A stretch of DNA of 32,693 nt from Beijerinckiaceae bacterium (GCA_021324915.1 JAJPIC010000021.1:1-32693), one strand, 5' to 3'. Positions 1 to 9,358 are shown, counted from the stretch's first letter. The notes: a model not told the origin generated them from the letters alone. Program-made: numbers and translations.

Positions 1-3
1 AAT

Positions 4-157
4 GCATGATCCGGAAAAGTGTGGAGCGGTTTTCCGATAAGATCATGCTGAGACAATGCATGATCCGGAAAAGTGTGGAGCGGTTTTCCGATAAGATCAT
101 GCTGAGATAAGTGCATAATCCGGAAAAGTGTGGAGCGGTTTTCCGATAAGATCGTGC
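4..157. repeat. Three tandem copies of a 45-bp nested palindrome (family A)
   Basis: Copies lie at 4-48, 58-102 and 113-157, with 9-10 bp between them. Each unit has an 8-bp outer arm (GCATGATC / GATCATGC), a 7-bp inner arm (CGGAAAA / TTTTCCG), an 11-bp centre and an ATAA bulge on one side. All three copies share the centre GTGTGGAGCGG. The third copy is slightly decayed in its outer arms (GCATAATC / GATCGTGC). The array directly precedes the aminotransferase gene. The element is of the short palindromic type common in Rhizobiales genomes, and its function is unknown. Confidence 0.93.
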
Positions 158-181
158 CGGAACAGGCTCGCGGGGGGTTAT

Positions 182-1042
182 TTGGGTCGGATTGCTTACG
201 TCAATGGCCGCTACCTGCCGCAGTCGCGGGCCATGGTGCATATCGAGGACCGCGGTTACCAATTCGGCGACGGCGTCTATGAAGTGTGCGAGATCAGGAA
301 CGGCGACCTGATCGACGAGGCCCGCCACATCGACCGGCTGCACCGTTCCTTGAAGGAACTCAGGATCGGCGCGCCGCTGACGCGCGCCGCGCTTGCCTTC
401 ATTATGCGCCAGGTGATTGCCCGCAATCGCGTTGCCGATGGCTACCTTTATGTGCAGGTGACGCGCGGCGTAGCGGCGCGCGACCATTCGTTTCCGTTGG
501 GTAATGTCCGGCCGAGCCTGGTTGTAACGGCGCGCGCAATTGACCCTGCGAAAGGGGAGGCGCTCGCCGCGAAAGGCGTGGCGGTTATCTCGCTGCCCGA
601 CATTCGCTGGAAGCGGCCGGACATCAAGACGATCGGGCTGCTGCCGAACGTGCTCGCACGGCAGGCGGCGAAGGAAAAGGGTGCCTATGAGGCCTGGCTC
701 ATCGACACGGATGGCATGGTCACCGAAGGCGCCGCCTCCAACGCCTGGATCGTGACGCAAGAAGGCGTGATCGTCACCCGGCGTGCCGATAACGCAATCC
801 TGCGCGGCGTCACGCGCACGACCTTGTTCGAGCTCGTCGCCGCCCAGGGGCTGCGGCTCGAGGAGCGGCCATTCAGCCTCACCGAGGCCAAAGCCGCACG
901 CGAAGCCTTTCTCACGGGCGCCACGAGCCTCATCATGCCGGTCGTTCTCATTGACGGGGAGCCGGTCGGCGACGGCAAACCCGGCACCCTGACAATTTCC
1001 TTACGCTCCCATTTTCACGATGTCGCGAAGGCAAGCCGCTAA
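182..1042 (+). CDS. dat: D-amino-acid transaminase (class IV PLP aminotransferase)
   Basis: Probable D-alanine-type transaminase that interconverts D-amino acids and 2-oxo acids in the cytoplasm with pyridoxal phosphate; it could alternatively act on branched-chain substrates, since class IV members are hard to separate by eye. The N-terminus (YVNGRYLP, then EDRGYQFGDGVYE), the PLP-lysine segment RWKRPDIKTIGLLPNVLARQ (lysine near residue 149) and VTEGAASNAW are family hallmarks. The length of 286 residues is typical. The frame stays open upstream to 128, but that part translates the palindromic repeat. The TTG at 182, four bases after a run of six G, is preferred. In Rhizobiales this gene commonly sits between ntrX and hfq, which agrees with hfq downstream. 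Confidence 0.88.
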   Translation: MGRIAYVNGRYLPQSRAMVHIEDRGYQFGDGVYEVCEIRNGDLIDEARHIDRLHRSLKELRIGAPLTRAALAFIMRQVIARNRVADGYLYVQVTRGVAARDHSFPLGNVRPSLVVTARAIDPAKGEALAAKGVAVISLPDIRWKRPDIKTIGLLPNVLARQAAKEKGAYEAWLIDTDGMVTEGAASNAWIVTQEGVIVTRRADNAILRGVTRTTLFELVAAQGLRLEERPFSLTEAKAAREAFLTGATSLIMPVVLIDGEPVGDGKPGTLTISLRSHFHDVAKASR

Positions 1043-1245
1043 CCGGAAGGCGGCTGAGAATTAATACTGGTGCCATCGGGATAAAGTCCTGCTTGCAGCC
1101 GGCACCCGCCGCGGATCTAATAGTCGGCGATCGGCCATCAAAGCAGAGCTGCCGGCCGATCTAACTCGTGGCATCTCTGTTGGCGATCCGGATCGTTCGG
1201 CCGAATAGAGCAGGAGCGATCTAAAAAGAAGAATGGAAAACAAAA

Positions 1246-1500
1246 ATGGCGGCAGAACGCACCCAAAACTTGCAGGACACGTTTTTAAATTTTGTCCGGA
1301 AGAACAAGGTCCCGCTCACGATTTTCCTGGTCAATGGCGTCAAGCTGCAAGGCGTTGTCACCTGGTTCGACAATTTTTGTGTTCTCCTACGCCGGGACGG
1401 GCATTCGCAGCTCGTTTACAAGCATGCGATTTCGACGATCATGCCGGGACATCCGATCCAGATGTTCGAGCCCGGCGACGAGGCGCAGACTGGATCGTGA
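1246..1500 (+). CDS. hfq: RNA chaperone Hfq
   Basis: An 84-residue Sm-like RNA-binding protein that forms a hexameric ring and helps small RNAs pair with mRNAs. The Sm1 motif ([20 protein letters not shown]) and the Sm2 motif ([11 protein letters not shown]) are both intact. The N-terminus ([22 protein letters not shown]) is nearly the family consensus. The start is ATG 1246, behind a purine-rich AAAAAGAAGAATGG stretch; an in-register ATG at 1233 belongs to another frame. The 203-bp leader holds three spaced copies of GATCTAA (1114, 1158, 1218). hflX follows, separated by a four-copy palindrome array, which keeps the widespread hfq-hflX order. Confidence 0.97.
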   Translation: MAAERTQNLQDTFLNFVRKNKVPLTIFLVNGVKLQGVVTWFDNFCVLLRRDGHSQLVYKHAISTIMPGHPIQMFEPGDEAQTGS

Positions 1501-1515
1501 AAGAAGTTATTCGAG

Positions 1516-1715
1516 CATGATCTTGTCGGAAAACCGGGGTCCACTTTTCCGGATCATGCTTTTCGAGCATGATCTTGTCGGAAAACCGAAGTCCACTTTT
1601 CCGGATCATGCTTTTCGAGCATGATCTTATCGGAAAACCGGGGGCCACTTTTCCGGATCATGCTTTTCGAGCATGATCTTATCGGAAAACCGGGGGCCAC
1701 TTTTCCGGATCATGC
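1516..1715. repeat. Four tandem copies of the 45-bp palindrome (family A) between hfq and hflX
   Basis: Units lie at 1516-1560, 1567-1611, 1619-1663 and 1671-1715, in the opposite orientation to those at the left edge (GCATGATCTTGTCGGAAAA ... TTTTCCGGATCATGC). They are linked by TTTTCGA or TTTTTCGA-like 6-7 bp joints. The centres differ slightly (GGGTCC, AAGTCC, GGGGCC twice), and copies 3 and 4 are identical. An hfq-hflX transcript would carry four consecutive stable hairpins. The array reaches within about 20 bp of the hflX start. Confidence 0.95.
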
Positions 1716-1718
1716 TTT

Positions 1719-3089
1719 TTGGCGTTCGAGGCTGAGTTGACGGATCGGGTTCTCAACGAGACGCGTGCCCTCGTCATCGGTCCCTATCTTACCGAGCGCG
1801 CAGCCGGCAGCGCCGACGCGCGGGTGAGCCATGTCCGCTCGCCGGAAGCGCGAATTGCCGAAGCTCGCGGTCTCACCGAGGCCATCGATGTCGTAGCCGT
1901 CGATGCCAAGATCGTCACGCTCGCGCAAATCCGCCCCGCCACCTATCTCGGCCAAGGCAAGGTCGAGGAGATCGCCACGTTCGTGCGCGATAATGAGATC
2001 GAGCTCGTCATCATGGATTGCGCGCTTTCGCCGATACAGCAGCGCAACCTCGAAAAGGCTTTCGGCGCGAAAGTAATCGACCGCACCGGTCTCATACTCG
2101 AAATTTTCGGCCAGCGCGCGCGCACGCGCGAAGGCACGCTGCAAGTCGAGCTCGCGCATCTGACCTATCAGAAGTCGCGGCTCGTTCGTTCATGGACCCA
2201 TCTCGAGCGCCAGCGCGGCGGCTTCGGCTTTCTCGGCGGCCCGGGCGAAACCCAGATCGAGACCGACCGGCGCCTCATCCAGGAACGGATCACCCGTATC
2301 GAGCGCGAGCTTTCGAGCGTCAAGAAGACCCGCGGCCTGCATCGCAAGAAAAGGCGCGCCGTTCCTTACCCGGTCGTCGCGCTCGTCGGCTACACGAATG
2401 CCGGCAAGTCGACGCTCTTCAATCGGCTCACCAAGGCCCAAGTGCGTGCCGAAGACATGCTGTTTGCGACGCTCGATCCGACCTTGCGCGCTCTGCGGCT
2501 GCCGCGCGGCAGCGAAATCATTCTCTCCGATACGGTCGGCTTCATCTCGGATCTGCCGACCATGCTCGTTGCCGCCTTCAAGGCGACGCTCGAGGAAGTG
2601 GTCGAGGCCGATATCATTCTCCATGTTCGCGACGTCGCTCATCCTGACAGCGAAGCGCAGCGCGAGGACGTCGAGCAGGTTCTCGCCGAGCTCGGGATCG
2701 ATGCGCAACGGCCGGGCCGCATTGTCGAGATCTGGAACAAGATCGATCTGCTCGATGCCGAACAGATGATGACGCTGACGAATGCGGCAAGGCGTCCGCA
2801 GGGCACGCGGCCGGTGGTGATTTCGGCACTGACGGGGGAGGGGATCGACGATTTGCTCACGCGCCTCGAGGCGCGGCTCTCCGCCGAGCGGGTAACGCTC
2901 GATATTGTGCTCGACGCGAGCGACGGGCAGGGCCGCAATTGGCTCTACGAACATACCGAAGTCCAAAACCGCAGCGAGACCGCCGACGGCGACCTCTTCC
3001 TTACCGTAGGCGTGCCGCCGGCGCTCGTCGAAACCGTGCGCCGCCGATTCCATGAGGCGCCGCGCGCCATGCGCTCGCGCTTGAGGTGA
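1719..3089 (+). CDS. hflX: Ribosome-associated GTPase HflX
   Basis: GTPase that binds the large ribosomal subunit and, in studied bacteria, splits stalled or hibernating ribosomes. The N-terminal HflX domain has [11 protein letters not shown] and [13 protein letters not shown], followed by the glycine-rich [19 protein letters not shown] linker. The G domain has G1 GYTNAGKST (residue 224 on), G3 DTVGF (271) and G4 NKID (340). No in-frame ATG exists. The first possible start is TTG 1719; TTG 1737, five bases after GAGG, is an alternative and would shorten the protein by six residues. The palindrome array stops immediately upstream, so its growth may have shaped the leader. Probably cotranscribed with hfq. 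Confidence 0.95.
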   Translation: MAFEAELTDRVLNETRALVIGPYLTERAAGSADARVSHVRSPEARIAEARGLTEAIDVVAVDAKIVTLAQIRPATYLGQGKVEEIATFVRDNEIELVIMDCALSPIQQRNLEKAFGAKVIDRTGLILEIFGQRARTREGTLQVELAHLTYQKSRLVRSWTHLERQRGGFGFLGGPGETQIETDRRLIQERITRIERELSSVKKTRGLHRKKRRAVPYPVVALVGYTNAGKSTLFNRLTKAQVRAEDMLFATLDPTLRALRLPRGSEIILSDTVGFISDLPTMLVAAFKATLEEVVEADIILHVRDVAHPDSEAQREDVEQVLAELGIDAQRPGRIVEIWNKIDLLDAEQMMTLTNAARRPQGTRPVVISALTGEGIDDLLTRLEARLSAERVTLDIVLDASDGQGRNWLYEHTEVQNRSETADGDLFLTVGVPPALVETVRRRFHEAPRAMRSRLR

Positions 3090-3134
3090 GGCATCCTTCT
3101 CAGCTTGCGGCAGAGGGACGTGCGAGTAGTCGCT

Positions 3135-3208
3135 ATGGCGAGCCAAGCGAAGCAGTCCAGAAAAGGGTCTGCGACATGGATCGCTTGGCTTTCGCTCCTC
3201 GCAATGGC
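3135..3208. repeat. REP-like imperfect inverted repeat
   Basis: The left arm ATGGCGAGCCAAGCGAAGCA (from 3135) is an imperfect reverse complement of the right arm, which contains TCGCTTGGCTTTCGCTCCTC (3181-3200) and continues with GCAATGGC. It resembles the widely scattered 'cattgcgagcgaagcgaagcaatcc' type bacterial repeat. It lies between the convergent ends of hflX and mazG and may form a large hairpin between them. Confidence 0.6.
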
Positions 3209-3210
3209 GG

Positions 3211-3999
3211 CTATCGTTCCCGCTTCTTCGCCTCGTTCCAGAGCGCGTCCATGTCGGCCAAGCTCGCCTCGCCGAGCTTGCCCCCGCGCTCGGCGATTGT
3301 TTCCTCGATGAAGCGAAAACGCCGGACAAACTTCTCATTCGTCCGGCGAATCTCGGCCTCGGGATCCGCGCCGAGATGGCGCGCGAGATTGGCGATTGCA
3401 AAGAGGAGATCGCCGACTTCATGCCGCGCCGCGGCTTCGTCGCCTTTCGTCAAGTCGGCCTCGATCTCGTCGGTCTCTTCGCGAATCTTGGCGAGCACGA
3501 GCCGCGCATCGTTCCAATCGAAGCCGACGCTCGCGGCCTTGTTCTGCAGCTTCACCGCGCGGCTGAGACCGGGCAGGGCGACGGGCACATCGGAAAGGAG
3601 GCCCTGCTCGGGATCTTTGGTCTTCTCTCCAGCCTTGATTTTGGCCCAGAGCGCTTTCACCTGATCGGTCGAGAGGCCGCGCGCCGCGCCGAATACATGC
3701 GGATGGCGGCGGATCAATTTCTCGGTGATGGCCTCGACGACACCGCCGAAATCGAACACACCTTCTTCTTCGGCCATGCGCGCGTGAAAGACGACTTGCA
3801 GCAACAAGTCGCCCAATTCTTCACGAAGCCCCTCGATGTCGCCGCGCGCAATTGCGTCAGCGACTTCATAGGCCTCCTCGATCGTGTAGGGCGCGATCGT
3901 GTCGAAGCTCTGTTCGAGGTCCCAGGGGCAGCCAGTGCCCGGCGTGCGCAGCGCCGCCATGATCTCGATGAGCCGGGCGATGTCGCGAGACTTTTCCAT
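3211..3999 (-). CDS. mazG: Nucleoside triphosphate pyrophosphohydrolase MazG
   Basis: Hydrolyses NTPs and dNTPs to the monophosphate and pyrophosphate, a house-cleaning role that can also lower nucleotide pools under stress. The first MazG domain begins with [23 protein letters not shown] and has the Mg-binding EExxE and [14 protein letters not shown] pattern. A second half carries DEIEADL and [17 protein letters not shown], so the protein is the two-domain form; 262 residues is normal. The ATG at 3999 opens on [18 protein letters not shown], as in relatives. It converges with hflX and stands close to hfq-hflX, an order seen in other Rhizobiales. Confidence 0.95.
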   Translation of the reverse strand: MEKSRDIARLIEIMAALRTPGTGCPWDLEQSFDTIAPYTIEEAYEVADAIARGDIEGLREELGDLLLQVVFHARMAEEEGVFDFGGVVEAITEKLIRRHPHVFGAARGLSTDQVKALWAKIKAGEKTKDPEQGLLSDVPVALPGLSRAVKLQNKAASVGFDWNDARLVLAKIREETDEIEADLTKGDEAAARHEVGDLLFAIANLARHLGADPEAEIRRTNEKFVRRFRFIEETIAERGGKLGEASLADMDALWNEAKKRER

Positions 4000-4061
4000 G
4001 CGAGCCTAGATCACAATCCCTTGGATCGGCCGATACGGGGCCAATCGCATCGCGTGACGCG

Positions 4062-4092
4062 AAAAGAAAACGGCGCGAGACCATCGCGCCGT
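4062..4092 (-). terminator. Intrinsic terminator after the double cold-shock gene
   Basis: On the minus strand, ACGGCGCGA - TGGTC - TCGCGCCGT forms a perfect 9-bp stem and is followed by TTTTCTTTT. It sits 27 bp after the stop codon of the cold-shock gene and just upstream of mazG on the same strand, so it separates the two units. Confidence 0.85.
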
Positions 4093-4118
4093 CACGTTCG
4101 AGATCTCAGGTTCGCGCG

Positions 4119-4757
4119 TTAAGCCAGCGTAATCGAAAGCGCTTCGCGGCCTTTCGGCGTATCGACCACGCGCATCGTCACCGGCTGGCCTTCGACGAGA
4201 TGTTGAATGCCGGACGGGCCGAGAATGGAGATATGCACGAAGACGTCCTTGCCGCCGTCATTCGACTGGACAAAGCCGAAGCCCTTGTTGTCGTCGAACC
4301 ATTTGACCGTGCCGCTCACCTGCACCGCGGTCGAAGGATCGGGATGGCGCCGGGGAGGGCGCGCTTCGTTGAAGCGCGGCGGCGGGGCGCGCTCGGCTGC
4401 ACCTGCCGTATCGACCTCGAGGACCCGGGTGACTTGCGTGCCCTTGACGCCGTTCGCCGTATAGACCTTCAACTTTGCACCCGGCGGCACTGTGTCATAT
4501 CCGGCGGCCTGCAAAGCGCCGATATGAAGGAAGGCGTCGCCCGTCCCATTGCTCAATTCGACAAAGCCGAAACCTTTGTCGCTCTTGAACCATTTAACGA
4601 TTGCATCGACTGGGGCCCCGGACGGCGGAGGCGGTGCCATGTCCGGGCCGCCGAAGGCGGGCCGCCGGCTTGGGCGCGGCGGCATATCATAGGGGGACGG
4701 ACCATCGTCGTCGAAGCCGCGCTTCTTCGGACCGCGAAATTCTTTGCCCTTGCTCAT
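4119..4757 (-). CDS. Double cold-shock-domain protein
   Basis: A 212-residue cytoplasmic nucleic-acid-binding protein, probably an RNA chaperone. After a charged, proline-rich N-terminal tail (about 50 residues, with PPRPSRRPAFGG) it has two cold-shock domains: the first around VKWFKSDKGFGFVEL with DAFLHI, the second around VKWFDDNKGFGFVQS with DVFVHI. These are the RNP1- and RNP2-like aromatic motifs. A linker rich in Pro and Arg joins them. The frame extends upstream to 4805, but ATG 4757 (MSKGKEFRGPKKRGFDDD) matches the usual alphaproteobacterial start. A terminator follows. It differs from the second such gene at 15289 in having a long N-terminal tail. Confidence 0.92.
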   Translation of the reverse strand: MSKGKEFRGPKKRGFDDDGPSPYDMPPRPSRRPAFGGPDMAPPPPSGAPVDAIVKWFKSDKGFGFVELSNGTGDAFLHIGALQAAGYDTVPPGAKLKVYTANGVKGTQVTRVLEVDTAGAAERAPPPRFNEARPPRRHPDPSTAVQVSGTVKWFDDNKGFGFVQSNDGGKDVFVHISILGPSGIQHLVEGQPVTMRVVDTPKGREALSITLA

Positions 4758-5142
4758 GTTCTGCCTATTTGTGTCCAATAACCCGGACGCGCCGTTCCCT
4801 TTCACACGGCAAGGTCCGCTTGCCGCAAGCCTTCGGGCATGCGTTCACGCGGTCGCCAGAAAGCGGCCGCTGCCAATGCTCTCGCGATGGTATTTCCCAA
4901 AAATGCCGAAGTCCCGCCTTTCCCTTACCCATAGCAGATGTCGCAGGCACTTGGCTACCGGTTTCGCGAGAATTGCATAGCTGACGCGACCGCTCGCTTA
5001 AGGCCGCCGTCCTGACGGATCCGGCGGCAGGAGAAACCGGCTGAAATACCAGCGGCTTGCACACAGGCCATTCGCATAATCAATATTATGGAACAAGTTC
5101 GTTGACCCGAGCCGGCCGAATAAGCCTGCGACCGGTCTGGTC
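4758..5142. other. 385-bp gene-free stretch
   Basis: This probably holds the promoter and leader of the double cold-shock gene (minus strand) and the trailer of the MBL hydrolase. A GCCGCCG / CGGCGGC inverted repeat with a 12-bp loop lies near 5003-5028 without a T-run. No convincing promoter boxes or small gene were recognised. Confidence 0.5.
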
Positions 5143-5943
5143 TCATTCGGGAATTGCGACCCGCAATCCATCGAATGCCGGCTGGACATGGGCCGGCAGC
5201 TCGCTTTTCAGCCGGTCGAAATCGAGATCCGTATGAAGATTGGTCAGGATCGCGTGCTTCGGGCGAAAATGGTCGATCCAAGCGAGTGCTTCGGAGACCG
5301 TGAAATGGCTCGGATGCGGCGTGTAGCGCAAGGCATCGACAATCCAGAGGTCGAGGTCCTGCAGGAAATGTCGGCTCTCCGGCGGGATCGCGTTGAGGTC
5401 CGGCGTATAAGCCACGCGGCCGAAGCGAAAGCCGAGCGCGTCGATTTCGCCATGCTCGAGCCGGAACGGAACGAATTCGATGTCGCCGCCCGAACCCGCA
5501 ATGGCGCAGGCTTCGCCGGAAACGAGGCGCCGCTCGGTCAAGAGCGCCGGATAAAAACTGCCTTCCGGCGTCTCGAAAATATAGCCGAAATGGCTGCGCA
5601 CGACCGCCGCCGTCGCCGCATCCATGTAAAGATCGATCCGCTTCTTGGCCATAAGGACGAGCGGGCGCACCTCGTCGATTCCGTGCGTATGATCGGCATG
5701 CGGATGGGTAAGCAAGATCGCATCGAGATGTTTGATGCCGCAATCGAGCAATTGCGCACGCAGGTCGGGCGACATGTCGATCAGGACCCGCGTCATTCCA
5801 TTTGCGCCTTCGCGCTCGACAAGGATCGAACAGCGCCGGCGCCGGTTCTTCGCATTTTTCGGATCACACGCGCCCCAGCCCTGGCCGACGCGCGGTACGC
5901 CGCCCGACGAGCCGCAGCCGAGGATCGTGACCGTCAAACTCAT
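5143..5943 (-). CDS. MBL-fold metallohydrolase (PhnP-like)
   Basis: Metallo-beta-lactamase-fold hydrolase of the group containing phosphoribosyl 1,2-cyclic phosphodiesterase. The substrate is not known here. It begins with VTILGCGSSGGVPRVG and has CDPKNAKNRRRRCSILVE, the metal-binding motif THPHADHTHGID and a C-terminal NLHTDLDF histidine. Its 266 residues are normal for the group. No phn genes are nearby, so a C-P lyase role is unlikely. The ATG at 5943 overlaps the tatD stop by four bases (ATGA), indicating translational coupling in a metG-tatD-MBL operon that is conserved in many alphaproteobacteria. Confidence 0.88.
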   Translation of the reverse strand: MSLTVTILGCGSSGGVPRVGQGWGACDPKNAKNRRRRCSILVEREGANGMTRVLIDMSPDLRAQLLDCGIKHLDAILLTHPHADHTHGIDEVRPLVLMAKKRIDLYMDAATAAVVRSHFGYIFETPEGSFYPALLTERRLVSGEACAIAGSGGDIEFVPFRLEHGEIDALGFRFGRVAYTPDLNAIPPESRHFLQDLDLWIVDALRYTPHPSHFTVSEALAWIDHFRPKHAILTNLHTDLDFDRLKSELPAHVQPAFDGLRVAIPE

Positions 5944-6734
5944 TGCGCCGCGGCCAGAAGCGGAGCCGGCATTTTGGAGAAGAGGCGCAACACATTGGCG
6001 CTCGTCATCTTGGCGAGCGCTGCGGGCGTAACGCCTTTCACTTCGGCGAGGACCTTCGCAGTCTCCGCGACAAAGGCCGGTTCGTTGCGCTTGCCGCGAT
6101 ATGGAACTGGCGCGAGAAACGGCGCATCGGTCTCGACGAGCAGGCGATCTTCAGGAACATCGCGCGCGATCGCACGCAGATCATCCGACTTCTTGAAGGT
6201 CAGGACGCCGGAGAAGGAAATATAAAATCCGAGCTCGAGGCCGGCCTCGGCAAGCTTTCGGCTCGACGTGAAACAATGGAGCACGGCCTTGAAGGCGCCC
6301 TTCCCCATCTCGTCTTCGACGATTTTGGCAACGTCGTCGTCCGCGTCGCGCGCATGAATGACGAGCGGCAGGCCCGTCTCGCGCGCGGCTGCGATATGCG
6401 TTCGGAAGACTCGCTCTGCCACATCGCGCGGCGCCTGATCGTAATGATAGTCGAGCCCGGCCTCGCCGATGCCGACGCATTTGGGATGTTGCGCGAGCGC
6501 CACGAGTTCGGCCGTCTCGACCTGCTCCTCATGGGCGTTGTGAGGATGCGTTCCCACCGTGCAATAGACATCCGTGTAAGCTTCCGCGAGAGCGCGGATC
6601 GTCGGAAATTGCGCAACGCGGGTCGAGATCGTGATCATCCTCTCGAGCCCCGCCGCGCGGGCGCGCGCGATTACGCCCTCGCGGTCGCCGGCAAAATCCT
6701 CGAAGTCCAGATGACAATGCGAATCGATCAGCAT
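5940..6734 (-). CDS. tatD: TatD family metal-dependent hydrolase
   Basis: TIM-barrel hydrolase of the TatD DNase family, for which 3'-5' exonuclease activity on nucleic acids is reported; despite the name it is not part of protein export. Metal-ligand motifs are present: IDSHCHLDF at the N-terminus, GEAGLDYHYD, LVIHARDADDD, AVLHCFTSS and VETDAPFLAP. The length of 264 residues is standard. The ATG at 6734 shares one base with the metG stop (TGATG), and its own stop overlaps the next gene, so all three are probably translated from one mRNA. Confidence 0.96.
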   Translation of the reverse strand: MLIDSHCHLDFEDFAGDREGVIARARAAGLERMITISTRVAQFPTIRALAEAYTDVYCTVGTHPHNAHEEQVETAELVALAQHPKCVGIGEAGLDYHYDQAPRDVAERVFRTHIAAARETGLPLVIHARDADDDVAKIVEDEMGKGAFKAVLHCFTSSRKLAEAGLELGFYISFSGVLTFKKSDDLRAIARDVPEDRLLVETDAPFLAPVPYRGKRNEPAFVAETAKVLAEVKGVTPAALAKMTSANVLRLFSKMPAPLLAAAQ

Positions 6735-8281
6735 CACGTCTGCGCCTCCGCTTCGACGTACCGCGGAAAGATCGGCGCCGGCGGCGGCAATTGGCGTGCG
6801 GCCGCGACGTCGGCGCGCTCGGCATGGACGAAATCGCGTGCGTCCCGAGGGACGCCCAAGAGATCGAGGAGCTTGCCCATCGCGCCCGGCATGAAAGGCT
6901 GGGTCAAGATCGCAACGATCCGCAAAACTTCCGCCGTGACGGAAAGGATCGTTGCCATGCGCAAGGGATCGGTCTTGCGCTTGGCCCAAGGCTCCTCGGC
7001 CGCGAAATAGCGGTTCGCATTGCCGATCACCCGCCAGATCTCGGCGAGCACGAGATGGAGCGCGAAACCCTCCATGGCAAGCCTGACCTTGCCGGCAAGC
7101 GCCTCCGCCTCGGCAAGGATCGCGTGGTCCGTCTCGCTGAGCGGCCCCGGCGCCGGCATGCGGCCCTCGCAATTCTTGGCGATCATGGAGAGCGAGCGCT
7201 GCGCGAGATTGCCGAGATCATTGGCGAGATCGGCGTTCATGCGGCCGACGATCGCCTCATGCGAATAATTGCCGTCCTGACCGAAGGGCACTTCGCGCAA
7301 GAAGAAATAGCGCAAAGCGTCGACGCCATAATGACCGACCAGCGCGAAGGGATCGATGACATTGCCGACCGACTTCGACATTTTCTCGCCGCGATTGAAC
7401 AGAAAGCCGTGCACGACGATCTGCTTCGGCGGATCGATGCCCGCCGACATGAGGAAGGCCGGCCAGTAGATCGCATGAAAGCGCGTGATGTCCTTGCCGA
7501 TCACATGCGCATCGGCCGGCCAGAAAGGTCTGCGCGGATTCTGCGGATCGGGAAACCCCGTCCCTGTCAGATAATTCGTGAGCGCATCAACCCAGACATA
7601 CATCACGTGTTTCGGATCGCCGGGCACCGGAATGCCCCAGTCGAATGTCGAGCGGCTGATCGAGAGGTCGTTGAGCCCGCGCTCGACGAAGGCGATGATC
7701 TCCTTGCGATAAGATTCCGGGACGATGAACTCCGGATGCACGCGATAATGCGCAAGGAGCTTTTCCTGATAGGCCGAGAGCTTGAAATAATAGCTCTCCT
7801 CCTCGACCCATTCGACCGGCGCGCCGCTCGGCGCATAACGCTGGCCGTCGGGCCCTTTGGTGAGTTCGGAGTCGTCGAAAAAAGCTTCGTCGCGGACGGA
7901 ATACCAGCCGGGATATTTCGATAGATAAATGTCGCCCGCCTCCGCCATGCGCCGCCAGATTTCCTGTGCGGCGGCATGATGGCGCGGCTCGGTCGTGCGC
8001 ACGATATCGTCGGCGGGCGCTTCGAGCGCGCGGCCCATTTCCGCGAATTGCTCCGCCGTGCGGTCGGCGAGTTGTTGCGGCGTGATCCCTTCGCGCGTCG
8101 CCGTCTGCTGCATTTTCTGCCCATGTTCGTCCATGCCGGTGACGAAGAGGACGTCGTAGCCGTCGAGGCGCTTGAAGCGGGCGATCGCGTCGGTTGCAAT
8201 GCGCTCATAGGCATGCCCGATATGCGGCGCGCCGTTGGCATAGGGAATCGCCGTGGTGATATAGAACTTGCGGCCGGACAT
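6734..8281 (-). CDS. metG: Methionyl-tRNA synthetase
   Basis: Class I aminoacyl-tRNA synthetase that charges initiator and elongator tRNA-Met. The HIGH motif is in [14 protein letters not shown] near the N-terminus, and KMSKSVGN is the KMSKS loop. At 515 residues it is the short form: there is no C-terminal tRNA-binding domain, and the connective region ([11 protein letters not shown] to [13 protein letters not shown]) lacks the zinc-binding cysteines, as is usual in alphaproteobacteria. ATG 8281 ([10 protein letters not shown]) follows AAGAG by six bases and is chosen over a TTG two codons earlier. The gene starts 21 bp after holB. Confidence 0.97.
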   Translation of the reverse strand: MSGRKFYITTAIPYANGAPHIGHAYERIATDAIARFKRLDGYDVLFVTGMDEHGQKMQQTATREGITPQQLADRTAEQFAEMGRALEAPADDIVRTTEPRHHAAAQEIWRRMAEAGDIYLSKYPGWYSVRDEAFFDDSELTKGPDGQRYAPSGAPVEWVEEESYYFKLSAYQEKLLAHYRVHPEFIVPESYRKEIIAFVERGLNDLSISRSTFDWGIPVPGDPKHVMYVWVDALTNYLTGTGFPDPQNPRRPFWPADAHVIGKDITRFHAIYWPAFLMSAGIDPPKQIVVHGFLFNRGEKMSKSVGNVIDPFALVGHYGVDALRYFFLREVPFGQDGNYSHEAIVGRMNADLANDLGNLAQRSLSMIAKNCEGRMPAPGPLSETDHAILAEAEALAGKVRLAMEGFALHLVLAEIWRVIGNANRYFAAEEPWAKRKTDPLRMATILSVTAEVLRIVAILTQPFMPGAMGKLLDLLGVPRDARDFVHAERADVAAARQLPPPAPIFPRYVEAEAQT

Positions 8282-8302
8282 CGACAACTCTTGGCCGGGC
8301 GA

Positions 8303-9358
8303 TCAGGCGGCAATTGCCCTGGCCGCCGCGAGATCGGCGAAAATGGACAGAATGAGCGGCCGCTTGTCGAGGTTCATCGCCTCGGCTTCCCGTGCGGCTT
8401 CGGCGGCCTTTTCCCATACCTCCGCCAGAGGCGCAAGGCGTGCCGCGCCCTGCCCCGCTTCGCTCTGTAGCTTCGTGTCGATCCAATCGAGGATTGCGGC
8501 CATCAGCCGCTCGAATTCCGCTTCGTCGCGGCCGATATTTTCGGCAAGGGTGTGAACGGCACGCCAATCGAGACCCGGCAGATTGTCGAGCAATCGCCGG
8601 AGGAGCTTGTCCTTTTCGAGCGCATCTTCGCTGAGGAGGCGCAGGGCGGCTGAAACGGAGCCGCGCGCACGCTCAGCGGCGATTCTACGGGCCTGCGGAT
8701 CGATTTCGGTCCAGGGTTCGCCGAGCGCTTCGATCGCGGCAAGGACTTCATCGGCACCAAGCGGGCGCAAATGAAGCATCCGGCAGCGCGAGCGCAAGGT
8801 CGGCAAAATCAGCGCAGGCCGATGCGCAACAATAAGAAAAAGGGAGCGCGGCGGCGGTTCCTCGATGAGCTTCAAAAGCGCATTGGCGGCCGAGCGATTG
8901 AGCTCGTCGGCACTGTCGACAATGGCGATGCGATATCCTTCCGCCGCCTGCTGGAACATGCGGCTCGCCTGGCGCACGTCGTCGACGCGGATCTCGCTGA
9001 AATGGCGGCGCGTCTTCTCGTTCCATTCCCGCCGCAGCAGAACGAGATTGCCGTGCGAAAGGGCGGCGATTTTCCGCGCAACGGGATGCGTCGGCGCAAC
9101 GGAGAGATCGCGCCCTTGCGCTAGAGCGGGATCGGGATTGGCGAGAAGAAAGCGCGCCAAGCGCCAGGCGAGCGTTGCCTTCCCTACCCCCGGCTCCCCG
9201 CCGATGATGAAGGCCTGCGGCAGGCGATCGGCCTTACAGGCTTCGAGCAGCGCACGCTCGGCTTCGGCGTGGCCGAAAAACGCGTAGATCTCGCGCGGAT
9301 GGGGCGCGTCTTCGAACCGGTCGGCTTCGGGCGGCGCCTCGATCGGTCTAGGCGCCAT
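8303..9358 (-). CDS. holB: DNA polymerase III delta' subunit
   Basis: Clamp-loader subunit that helps load the beta sliding clamp during replication. It is a AAA+ protein of 351 residues. The P-loop GGEPGVGKATL and the sensor and arginine-finger region (NALLKLIEEPPPRSLFLIVAH, then PTLRSRCRMLHLRPL) are clear. This last segment, with LLKxxEEPP and LxSRC, is diagnostic for DnaX/HolB proteins. Its start lies 11 bp inside the tmk gene, the common tmk-holB coupling, and metG follows 21 bp after its stop. Confidence 0.95.
   Translation of the reverse strand: MAPRPIEAPPEADRFEDAPHPREIYAFFGHAEAERALLEACKADRLPQAFIIGGEPGVGKATLAWRLARFLLANPDPALAQGRDLSVAPTHPVARKIAALSHGNLVLLRREWNEKTRRHFSEIRVDDVRQASRMFQQAAEGYRIAIVDSADELNRSAANALLKLIEEPPPRSLFLIVAHRPALILPTLRSRCRMLHLRPLGADEVLAAIEALGEPWTEIDPQARRIAAERARGSVSAALRLLSEDALEKDKLLRRLLDNLPGLDWRAVHTLAENIGRDEAEFERLMAAILDWIDTKLQSEAGQGAARLAPLAEVWEKAAEAAREAEAMNLDKRPLILSIFADLAAARAIAA

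Noticed and set aside
1516-1715. A coding region running through the repeat array
   Set aside because: Frames in this stretch translate the same repeated sequence several times and have no ribosome site; they are by-products of the palindromes.
2190-3422. Minus-strand open frame of about 410 codons over hflX
   Set aside because: It is the complement of hflX, with high Arg/Ala content typical of high-GC shadows and no domain.
6735-7172. Extension of the tatD frame upstream of ATG 6734
   Set aside because: It lies inside metG in another frame; [11 protein letters not shown] is the conserved tatD start.
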